Below, one piece after another: positions 57,020 through 64,000 of a stretch of 64,000 bases of DNA. The stretch comes from Myxococcus xanthus (GTDB lineage Bacteria > Myxococcota > Myxococcia > Myxococcales > Myxococcaceae), in assembly GCF_900106535.1 (NCBI RefSeq), contig NZ_FNOH01000002.1, positions 1-64,000 of the forward strand. Reading direction: 5' to 3'. Numbering within the stretch: the first letter of the stretch is position 1; each line of letters opens with the position of its first letter. The translations under genes were made by a program, and so were the position numbers. The notes beneath the pieces are model-generated. The model did not search any database and was not told where the DNA came from. It saw only the letters and a program-made list of their open reading frames with translations.

Positions 57020-57403
57020 ATGCTTTCCATCCAGGAGCACGCAACGGTGGATGAGGCGAGCAGTGAGCTGCTCGACTTCGTTCTCGAGCCGTACAACTGG
57101 CTGTCACTGCCACGAACAGGCATGGACCCGGCAGCATGGCCCGGGCAGAACACGCTCTATCAGCGCCGCGTGGGGTCGCTGCGCATCTGCGCGTCCGTGG
57201 ACGTGGCGGCCACGCTGGACGTTTTCCTGCACATCGCCTTCCGTGCACCGGGCCTCACGCCGGTGAAGGCGGCGGACCATCTGGAGAGCTTCCTCAAGCA
57301 GCGGCTGCCACTGACGCCCAACTCCGAATGGCAGGTGGAGGTGGACGAGCGCCGGTGGATTCACTTCTCGCGGCGCTACGCGGGCCCTCACCTCAAGGCG
57401 TGA
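57020..57403 (+). CDS. small soluble protein of unknown function
   Basis: A 127-residue cytoplasmic protein. ATG 57020 has GGAGG about 7 bases upstream; longer versions of the frame lack coding character. It has LLDFVLEPYNWLSLPRTGMD, then FLHIAFRAPGLTPVKAADH and ends FSRRYAGPHLKA. No recognised motif. Its last 11 bases overlap the convergent cyclase gene. Confidence 0.6.
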   Translation: MLSIQEHATVDEASSELLDFVLEPYNWLSLPRTGMDPAAWPGQNTLYQRRVGSLRICASVDVAATLDVFLHIAFRAPGLTPVKAADHLESFLKQRLPLTPNSEWQVEVDERRWIHFSRRYAGPHLKA

Positions 57404-58988
57404 GCGGCTCCAGCCGGTAGTGGCGCAGCGGCTGCGCCACGTTCTTCACGGGCGTCTCCGTCAGGGGCCCGAAGCGCAGGCCCTGGAAGAAGGGCTCATC
57501 CGAGCCCACCAGCGCGTCATGCACGCGCTCCATCACCAGTGTCTCCCGGAAACCCGCCAGTGACTGGAGGCGGGCCGCCTGGTTCATGCCGCTGGAGAAG
57601 GCCGTGTACTGACGGTTGGGCCCGAAGAGGCCGCAGTTGGCGTGCGCCAGGTTGACGCCCACCGCCACACCCAGGCCCGGCAGCTTCACGCGCTCACACA
57701 GCGCCGCCACTTCCTCGCGCGCGCCCAGCGACGCGGTGAAGGCCTGGATGTCACACGCAGCCCGCACCGCCGCCTGCGCGCGCTCGCGTGGCGTGCCCTT
57801 GAAGAAGGGCGGCCCGAAGAGGCCGATGACACAGTCACCGACCATCTTGTCGAACACGCCGCCGTGCTCCCAGATGCAGCCCACGGCGCGCTGGCTCCAC
57901 TCATCCACGAAGCGGCCGATGTTGCGCGGGCTGTCGAAGCCCTGCTCGCAGATGCGGGTGAAGCCGTTGATGTCCGCGAAGAGGATGCCCACCTCCTGGT
58001 CCTGCGCCCGCAGGTACTGGGCGTAGGCGGGGTCGTGCAACAACGCGTCGATGATGGCGTTGGGGAAGAACTGCGACAGGTGGATGCGCTCGCGGTTGTA
58101 GTCCTGGAGCCGCTGACTCAGCGTGGACGCCAGCACCCGGATGAGGTCCATGGCGTAGGAGGAGAAGCCGCTGTCGTTCCACACGACAATCTTCCCCAGC
58201 GGGCCCTGCGCGGCGGCGCCGGAGATGAGCACGGCCTCGGTGGTGCGGCCGGAGAAGAGCCGCCGCAGCGTGGACTCCTCGCTCAGGAGCAGCCGGGGGC
58301 CGTGCTGACGGATGGCAGCCTCCAACCCCGCATGGGGCTGCTCGCCGCTTTCGAACTCCAGGTGCCCGTTGCGATAGGTGCGGTAGTGCAGCACATGCGG
58401 CTGCACCGCGTCCCGGTACAGCAGCAGGAAGCCTGGCAGGCGCACGCGCTGCGCCAGCGTCAGCACGGCCAGGTCCATGCCCGCTTCGAAGACGGGGTTG
58501 GCCAGATGGCTGTTGCACTGGAGGATGAGCTGGTGCTTCTCCGACGCGGTGTGCACCAGGCACAACACCGTGTCGAGCTGCTCCGCCACGGTGTCCAGCA
58601 CGCGCAGCAGGCGCGCGGAGGAGTCCGGCGCGGTGGCGTCGTTCGCGAAGAGCAGGCCGAACACGCCCACGCGCGTTCCCGCCACGTCCAGGGGCTGGCT
58701 GACCAGGGTGTCCGCCCCCAACCGGCGCACGCCCACGGCACCTTCCAGCAGCGCGCCGGGGTGACGGTCGCTCCAGTCCCCCTCGTTCCACGTCTGCTCC
58801 ACCAGCTCCTCGTCGCGCGTGGTGATGGCCACGGCCTTGGCGCCGGTGAGCGAGAGCACCAACGGGAAGCAGCGCTTGAAGGTCTGCGTCAGCGTCTCAC
58901 GCCCGCGCAGGCTGTCCTCCAAGGCGTCATCCACCGCGCGCTGGAGGGTGCGCAGCGCCTTGTACTCCTCCAGGGTGATGTCGGTCAT
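57393..58988 (-). CDS. class III adenylate/guanylate cyclase with N-terminal sensor region
   Basis: A 531-residue soluble protein. Two GAF-like halves fill residues 1 to about 330 (AKAVAITTRDEELVEQTWNE and then FEAGMDLAVLTLAQR). The cyclase domain follows: metal-binding FADINGFTRI, DKMVGDCVIGLFGPPF, and AHANCGLFGPNRQYTAF. Both catalytic Asp residues are visible. It likely makes cAMP or cGMP in response to a small ligand. Start ATG 58988. Confidence 0.82.
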   Translation of the reverse strand: MTDITLEEYKALRTLQRAVDDALEDSLRGRETLTQTFKRCFPLVLSLTGAKAVAITTRDEELVEQTWNEGDWSDRHPGALLEGAVGVRRLGADTLVSQPLDVAGTRVGVFGLLFANDATAPDSSARLLRVLDTVAEQLDTVLCLVHTASEKHQLILQCNSHLANPVFEAGMDLAVLTLAQRVRLPGFLLLYRDAVQPHVLHYRTYRNGHLEFESGEQPHAGLEAAIRQHGPRLLLSEESTLRRLFSGRTTEAVLISGAAAQGPLGKIVVWNDSGFSSYAMDLIRVLASTLSQRLQDYNRERIHLSQFFPNAIIDALLHDPAYAQYLRAQDQEVGILFADINGFTRICEQGFDSPRNIGRFVDEWSQRAVGCIWEHGGVFDKMVGDCVIGLFGPPFFKGTPRERAQAAVRAACDIQAFTASLGAREEVAALCERVKLPGLGVAVGVNLAHANCGLFGPNRQYTAFSSGMNQAARLQSLAGFRETLVMERVHDALVGSDEPFFQGLRFGPLTETPVKNVAQPLRHYRLEPLTP

Positions 58989-59022
58989 GGGCTGCCCTTC
59001 TATCGCCGCCCGGGCGGTGCTG

Positions 59023-59877
59023 TCACAGCGCGGGCGTCTGTTGCTGGCCGCCGGACACCTGTCCGTCCGCCACGTCGATGAGCCAGTACCCCTCGTGTCC
59101 GGATTCGGTGGAGGAGCCCGCGCCGAAGACATGGGGCCGGTCGGCGGTGGCGGGATGGTGGTAGCGCCGGTGGATGTGGCCGTGCAACACCGCGTAGCGC
59201 GGGCCCGGCAGCAGCTTCAGCAAGGCGTCCGCGTCCCGGAGGCCATGGTGCCAGCGGTCCGGTCGCCCATGGGGATTGAGCGGCGCGTGGTGCACCACCA
59301 CCAGGATGGCGCGCCCCTCCAACCGGGCGTCCTTCAGCAGCGCGGCCAGGCCTCCAAGCTGGGCCTCGCCGATGACGCCGTAGGACAGGCCCGGCGTGCG
59401 CGGCACACGGGCGGACAGCAGTCCCACCACCGCGGCCTCGGTGCCCAGCAGCCGGACGAAGGGAAAGGCGCCCTCACGGCGGTACTCCGGCAGGTCGCTC
59501 TCCAGCAGGTGGCCGAAGTATTTCGCGAAGCGTCCGGTGCGGTGGCTCCCGGGCGTGAAGACGTCGTGATTGCCGGGGATGACGGTGCAGCGACGGGGGT
59601 CCTCCGCCAGCGCGCCCAGGGACTGGCGGGCGCCGCTGAACTCGGCGTCCAGCGCGTACGCCGTCAGGTCGCCGGAGAGGATGAAGTGGTCCACCTGCGC
59701 GGCCTGCGCGTCCCGGGCAATGGCGGCCAGCGCCTGGGGCGCGCGCGCATACCGCCGGGCGCGGCCTCCCACGGTGAGCTCCGCCAGGGCCATCCAACGT
59801 CGCCAGCCCAACCGGTGCAGCGGAAGCGCGAAGTAGTCCTCGGTGATGTGGACGTCGGAGCAGTGGGCGATGCGCAT
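59023..59877 (-). CDS. calcineurin-like metallophosphoesterase
   Basis: A 284-residue phosphoesterase. All five motifs are in order: HCSDVHI (near 6), LSGDLT, PGNHDV, VVHHAPLNP and LHGHIHRRYHH. This set binds two metals. Family members hydrolyse cyclic nucleotides, UDP-diacylglucosamine or phosphoproteins. Here it follows the cyclase gene by 34 bases upstream on the same strand, so cyclic-nucleotide turnover is a fair guess. ATG 59877 is chosen over TTG 59895. Confidence 0.85.
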   Translation of the reverse strand: MRIAHCSDVHITEDYFALPLHRLGWRRWMALAELTVGGRARRYARAPQALAAIARDAQAAQVDHFILSGDLTAYALDAEFSGARQSLGALAEDPRRCTVIPGNHDVFTPGSHRTGRFAKYFGHLLESDLPEYRREGAFPFVRLLGTEAAVVGLLSARVPRTPGLSYGVIGEAQLGGLAALLKDARLEGRAILVVVHHAPLNPHGRPDRWHHGLRDADALLKLLPGPRYAVLHGHIHRRYHHPATADRPHVFGAGSSTESGHEGYWLIDVADGQVSGGQQQTPAL

Positions 59878-60047
59878 CGAGGGGATTTCCGCCAATCACG
59901 ACGAACGTAGCACCCACCTCCGGGGGCGTCGACGAAGCAGGCCACGGGCACTGCGGCGGGCCCCCCGCGTCGGTTATGGTCCCCCGCGACGATGATTCAC
60001 TCCGCGTGCCCGCACGCCCTCCTTCCCCACGGACCTCGGGGGCGCCC

Positions 60048-60995
60048 ATGAGCCAGGTCCGAGGCCGCTTCGCCCCCAGCCCCACCGGGCGCATGCACCT
60101 GGGAAACATCCGCAGCGCGCTGCTCGGCTGGCTCCAGGCGAGGGCGGCCCACGGCCGCTTCCTGCTGCGCATCGAGGACCTGGACCGCGCGCGCTGCAAG
60201 CCGCAGTACGTGGACGACCTGCTGCGCGACATGGAATGGCTGGGGCTGGACTGGGACGAGCAGCCCGTCTTCCAGAGCCAGCGGGACGGCCTCTACCGCG
60301 ACGCCCAGGCCCGGTTGGAACAAGCAGGGCGCGTGTATCCCTGCTTCTGCACACGCGCGGAGATTGCACGGGCCGCCAGCGCGCCTCACGGACTCTCCGA
60401 CGAAGGCCCCCGCTACCCGGGCACCTGCGCGCACCTCACCCGCGAACAGATTTCCGAGCGCGCCCGCACGCGCCCCCCCGCGTACCGCTTCCGCGCGGTC
60501 CCCGGCGAGGTCCGCTTCGTGGACGGCTTGCAGGGCTCGTACTCGCAAGACGTGGACGCGGTGGTGGGCGACTTCGTCGTGCGGCGCAACGACGGCGTGG
60601 CCAGCTACCAGCTCGCGGTGGTGGTGGACGATGCGGCCACGGACATCACCCACGTGCTGCGCGGGGATGACCTGCTCTCCTCCACGCCCCGGCAGCTCCA
60701 GCTCTACGCCGCGCTCAGCCTGCGCGCGCCCGACTTCCTCCACGTCCCGCTGGTGCTGGGCGAAGACGGCAAGCGTCTCGCCAAGCGCGAGGGTGCCTTC
60801 GCGCTCGCGGAGTTGCGTGAGCGTGGCGTGGCTCCCGAGCGGGTGCTGGGCCTGCTCGCCTCATGGAGTGGATGGGGAGACGGTGGCCCCCTGACGCTCG
60901 CCGAACTGGTGCACAGCTTCCGTCCCGAAAGACTGCCGCGCACGCCCATCGTCGCGGGAGAGGCCGCGCTCCGAGAAGCACTCGGCCTGGGGTGA
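60048..60995 (+). CDS. gluQ: glutamyl-Q tRNA(Asp) synthetase
   Basis: A 315-residue truncated GluRS paralogue that attaches glutamate to queuosine in tRNA-Asp. FAPSPTGRMHLGN is the class I HIGH-like site and KRLAKREG the KMSKS-like site. A zinc motif with CFCTRAEI and a later CxH is kept, and the anticodon-binding domain of true GluRS is absent. Length is normal for GluQ. ATG 60048 is the start; an earlier frame extension is non-coding. Confidence 0.93.
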   Translation: MSQVRGRFAPSPTGRMHLGNIRSALLGWLQARAAHGRFLLRIEDLDRARCKPQYVDDLLRDMEWLGLDWDEQPVFQSQRDGLYRDAQARLEQAGRVYPCFCTRAEIARAASAPHGLSDEGPRYPGTCAHLTREQISERARTRPPAYRFRAVPGEVRFVDGLQGSYSQDVDAVVGDFVVRRNDGVASYQLAVVVDDAATDITHVLRGDDLLSSTPRQLQLYAALSLRAPDFLHVPLVLGEDGKRLAKREGAFALAELRERGVAPERVLGLLASWSGWGDGGPLTLAELVHSFRPERLPRTPIVAGEAALREALGLG

Positions 60996-61136
60996 GCCCG
61001 GGCTCCGCCCTCCTCCACGGCGAGACATCCGGGCGCGGCGGAATCGTGCCTCCGCTGCCCCATGGCCATGTTTGCCGCGAACACGAGCGCCTCCTTTCCG
61101 CTCGAGGCGCTCCCAGGCATCAGGAGGGGCAGCACC

Positions 61137-62093
61137 ATGGCAGCCATCGTCGAGAACCAAGCGCCCGGCGTCGTCTCCGCCGTCGCGGGCAACCCCTACA
61201 AGCTGAGCTGGGGCTCCATCTTCGGAGGCGCCTTCGTCGCCCTGGCCCTGTGGCTTCTGCTGAACTCGCTCGGCCTGGCGCTCGGGCTGTCGTCGATAAA
61301 CCCCAATAACCCGGGCAGCGTCCGGGCCGCGAGCATCGGCACCGGCATCTGGAGCGCCATCGCGCCGCTCATCGCCCTCTTCTGCGGCGGCTTCGTCGCC
61401 GCGCGCTCCGCGGGCCGGCTGGACAAGGGCGGCGGTGCGCTGCACGGCGCGGTGATGTGGGGCTTGACGACGCTGGTGGGCACCGCCTTGCTGGGAATGC
61501 TGCTGTCGTCCGTCGTCGGCACCGCGCTGCGCGCGGGCGGCGCGGTGGTGGGGGCCACCGGCTCGGCGGTGGCGGGCGCGGCCTCGGGAGGTGGACAGGC
61601 CGCGCAGGCCTTCGGGTTGGATGCCAATGACGCGCTCGGCCCCATCAACCGGCGCCTCCAAGCGGAGGGCAAGCCGACCATCACCGCCAACCAACTCCAG
61701 GCCGCCACGTCCGAAGTCCTCAGCACCGCCCTGCGCACCGGCAACCTCGACCAGGAGGTGCTCGTCACGTCCATCGCGGACAACACGCGCCTGTCGCGCC
61801 AGGACGCGCAGGAGATCGCGGGCCGGGTGAGCGGCCAGTTCACCGCGTTCCAGGGCAAGGTCGGTCAGGTGGGTGAGCAGGTCCAACAGGGCGCGCTGCA
61901 AGCAGCGGAGCCCACCAGCCGCGTCTTCTGGGGCATCTTCGCGTCACTGCTGCTGGGCCTCATCTCCGCGATGCTTGGCGCCACCGTGGGCGTGAGCCGC
62001 CGCCAGCGCATCGCCGCTGAAGGCGCCGTCATCACCACGCCGCCCACCCGCCCCACGGAGCCCCCCCTGCCCCGCCGCGAGGTGTATCCGTAG
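61137..62093 (+). CDS. multi-pass membrane protein of unknown function
   Basis: A 318-residue protein from ATG 61137 (AGGAGG 9 bases upstream). Three N-terminal hydrophobic segments with GGAFVALALWLLLNSLGLAL and a Gly/Ala-rich pair (about 90-150) precede a soluble, helix-rich middle (about 165-265; residues such as DLDQEVLVTSIADNTRLSRQ are typical). A last hydrophobic helix (FWGIFASLLLGLISAMLGAT) and a Pro-rich tail follow. It resembles TIGR04086/YrzE-like proteins at the ends only. Role unknown. Confidence 0.65.
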   Translation: MAAIVENQAPGVVSAVAGNPYKLSWGSIFGGAFVALALWLLLNSLGLALGLSSINPNNPGSVRAASIGTGIWSAIAPLIALFCGGFVAARSAGRLDKGGGALHGAVMWGLTTLVGTALLGMLLSSVVGTALRAGGAVVGATGSAVAGAASGGGQAAQAFGLDANDALGPINRRLQAEGKPTITANQLQAATSEVLSTALRTGNLDQEVLVTSIADNTRLSRQDAQEIAGRVSGQFTAFQGKVGQVGEQVQQGALQAAEPTSRVFWGIFASLLLGLISAMLGATVGVSRRQRIAAEGAVITTPPTRPTEPPLPRREVYP

Positions 62094-62262
62094 GGGAAGG
62101 CTGGCGCGGTCGTGAGCGCCGTCCCCGAGGGCTCACGGCCGTCGCCTTCCACACACTCCGCTCCGCGCCACGCCCGCACGCGCGCATGCGTTAACATTCT
62201 CCCCGACCGAGGCGGCGAGCCCAGGCACGCGGCGGCGTCGCGCGCCTCTCGGGGGGACATCC

Positions 62263-64000
62263 ATGAACCAGAGCACCACGTACCTGCTGTGTCTCACCGC
62301 GCTGGCCACCGTCTCCAGCGGCTGCTTCCTGCGCACGGGCTACATCCTCGACGCGCTGAACACACCCGGAGACCCGCAGGCGGCGCCGCTGCCCGTGCCC
62401 ATCCAGGAGCGCGCGGCGCGCATCACCCGCACGCACCTGGTGGACGCCTACGCCGACCCCACCGAAGCCGCGCGCTGGATGTCCGCGATGGGCAACGCGC
62501 CCCAGCCCATCCTCGAGCAACTGGACTGCCTGAAGCAGAGCGCGGGCGGCAGCAACAGCGCGTGCTACGAGCGATTCCTCAAGACCGCCATGGAGCCGCC
62601 GCAGTGGGGCCTGCCGTCGCTGCCCACCACGGTGGACCCCGCCGCGCCCTCACCGCGCGAAGTGGACGCCGCGCGCTTCCTGGCCAACACGCTGGGCATC
62701 GCCGCGTCGCTGGTGGCCCTGCGTGATGCCCAGGGGGACCGCGTGCCCATCCAGGTGCTCACCCGCGGCATCCGCGAAGGCGCCGAGTCCGCCGCGCAGT
62801 ACGTCAGCGTCCGCAAGTGGAACCGCACGCTGGGACGCCCATCCAACGCCATTGTCCTGAGCGGCGGCGGCGCCAATGGCGCGTTCAGCGCGGGGGCCAT
62901 CTGGCGCCTGCTCGGCGTGCTGGAGCAGTGCCGCGGCAAACCGGCGCCGGAGGGTTGTGGAGACGCGCGTATCGACCTGGCGGCGGGCAGCAGCACCGGC
63001 GCGCTCATCAGCACGCTGGTGGACCTGTTCCACACGCCGGGCCACGAAGAGGCCGCGCGCCAGCTCCTCGTCAGCAACTACACCTGCTCGGTGGAGTCGG
63101 ACCTGTACTGCGTCAACAACACCTGGATTTGGAAGATTGCCTCCAACCTGCGTGGCCTGGTCCAGTTCGACGGCATCTACGGCAAGCTCCGCGCGGCGGT
63201 GGTCCCCGAGCAGCTCACCAACGGCACGGAGCTGGTGGCCGTCTCCGTGGACTTCGACACCGGTGACGTCTTCGGCATCAGCGACCAGGACCCGGCGAAC
63301 TTCGACCCGAACGCCACCGAACAGCAGCGCGTGGAGGGCATCATCAACGGCGTCGTCGCCTCCATCGTGGAGCCCGTGCTCGCCGACCCGGTGCCGTGGC
63401 TGCCGTCACACACCGGGAGGATGAAGGGCTCCTTCTTCGACGGCGGCGTGCGCTCCGGACTGCCGCTGCTCCAAGCCGTTCAGCGCGGTGCCGAGCGCGT
63501 GCTGGTCATCTCCACCGGCGGCGTGGAGCCGTCACCGGAGAACCCGCCGGACAACGCCGTCAGCGTGCTGATGCGCACCATCGACCTTTTCGTCGCCCAG
63601 CCGCGCGTGGGTGAGGTGCAGCAGGGGGAGATGGCCGCCGTGGGCCGGCGCTTCGCGGAGCACAACGTCTGCGTGGAGCGCCTGGCGAACGTGGCCGACG
63701 CCGCCAGCGTCAACGCCTTCTGCCGCCGCACGGGCATGGGCTTCGTCCCGCGCGAGCCCGCGGCCCTCAAGGCGGCCACCAGCATGTGGCTGGGCTCCGC
63801 CCGCTTCGACCAGGTGGCCTCCAGTTGGCGTTCATCGTGGATGTTCCGTCCGGACTCGCAGCTCCAGATGGCCAGCGGCTACGGCTTCTCGCCGGAAGTC
63901 ATGCGGCCGCTGTTCAAGGAAGGCGTGAAGCACTTCCAGCAGCGTTGCCGTGAAGTGCTGCGCCTCTTCGAGATTCAAGGCACGCTGGCCGCCGCGGAGT
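62263..64000 (+). CDS. patatin-like phospholipase, 3' end beyond window
   Basis: At least 579 codons, open at the window end. An N-terminal membrane signal with a weak lipobox (SSGC21) is followed by about 180 residues of helix. The patatin core then has the oxyanion loop GGGANGAFSAG (near 200), nucleophile elbow GSSTG (near 243) and DGG of the Ser-Asp dyad (FFDGGVRSG, near 393). It should be an envelope lipase or acyl hydrolase. GGGGGG is 8 bases before the ATG. Its 3' end and any C-terminal domain are unseen. Confidence 0.83.
   Translation, partial: MNQSTTYLLCLTALATVSSGCFLRTGYILDALNTPGDPQAAPLPVPIQERAARITRTHLVDAYADPTEAARWMSAMGNAPQPILEQLDCLKQSAGGSNSACYERFLKTAMEPPQWGLPSLPTTVDPAAPSPREVDAARFLANTLGIAASLVALRDAQGDRVPIQVLTRGIREGAESAAQYVSVRKWNRTLGRPSNAIVLSGGGANGAFSAGAIWRLLGVLEQCRGKPAPEGCGDARIDLAAGSSTGALISTLVDLFHTPGHEEAARQLLVSNYTCSVESDLYCVNNTWIWKIASNLRGLVQFDGIYGKLRAAVVPEQLTNGTELVAVSVDFDTGDVFGISDQDPANFDPNATEQQRVEGIINGVVASIVEPVLADPVPWLPSHTGRMKGSFFDGGVRSGLPLLQAVQRGAERVLVISTGGVEPSPENPPDNAVSVLMRTIDLFVAQPRVGEVQQGEMAAVGRRFAEHNVCVERLANVADAASVNAFCRRTGMGFVPREPAALKAATSMWLGSARFDQVASSWRSSWMFRPDSQLQMASGYGFSPEVMRPLFKEGVKHFQQRCREVLRLFEIQGTLAAAE

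Overview
The window is high-GC DNA with strong third-position GC bias and many 4-base ATGA stop/start overlaps. It reads as a myxobacterial chromosome, most likely Myxococcus xanthus or a close relative. The protoporphyrinogen oxidase near 26-27.5 kb matches the characterised M. xanthus enzyme as I remember it, including its length of about 471 residues. The toxin/immunity genes near 11-13.4 kb resemble the M. xanthus MXAN_0050/MXAN_0049 kin-discrimination pair. No tRNA, rRNA or CRISPR array was seen.

Layout. (1) 1-82 is the 3' end of an IS30-type transposase. (2) 0.35-7.3 kb, minus strand, is a complete haem-uptake operon: zinc-ribbon protein, TonB-dependent receptor, HmuY lipoprotein, HmuS, HmuT, HmuU, HmuV. 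It is read from one promoter whose spacer holds a near-consensus Fur box (7317-7331). (3) 7.4-10.5 kb holds a metallopeptidase-like protein, two lipoproteins and aat. (4) 10.6-16.9 kb, minus strand, is a type VI secretion effector module: PAAR-like DUF4150, DUF6484, TIGR02270-type protein, degenerate ketosynthase-like protein, AHH nuclease toxin, two tandem Imm11-type immunity proteins and an Imm49-like protein. (5) 17-27.5 kb is mixed housekeeping: CNNM/CBS transporter, Ser/Thr kinase, glgA, pdxH, an SDR and hemG.

(6) 27.8-49.3 kb looks like one biosynthetic gene cluster that I do not recognise. Its plus-strand arm encodes an AurF-type diiron N-oxygenase, a six-domain NRPS (A-T-C-A-T-C, no thioesterase), an APH-type kinase and a PhyH-type dioxygenase. 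Its minus-strand arm encodes an alpha-ketoacid chain-elongation synthase, a flavin-dependent halogenase, a small membrane protein, an ABC exporter with an extra N-terminal domain, an MBL-fold protein and an O-carbamoyltransferase. A divergent plus-strand pair encodes an isopropylmalate-dehydrogenase-like enzyme and a fused LeuC-LeuD-like isomerase. Synthase, fused isomerase and dehydrogenase together mirror the HphA/HphCD/HphB set that makes homophenylalanine and homotyrosine in cyanobacteria. The second adenylation domain reads as ornithine-specific. My working model is a halogenated, N-oxygenated, carbamoylated small peptide built from a one-carbon-extended (possibly aromatic) amino acid and ornithine. 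This is inference from gene content, not demonstrated chemistry.

(7) 49.4-64 kb returns to core genes: a LytS/LytTR-type two-component pair (the regulator apparently starts at CTG), lipoproteins, a GCS2-type ligase, rlmN, a class III cyclase, a metallophosphoesterase, gluQ, a membrane protein and a patatin-like protein cut by the window end. Several intergenic hairpins are annotated, including a 28-bp perfect palindrome downstream of rlmN.
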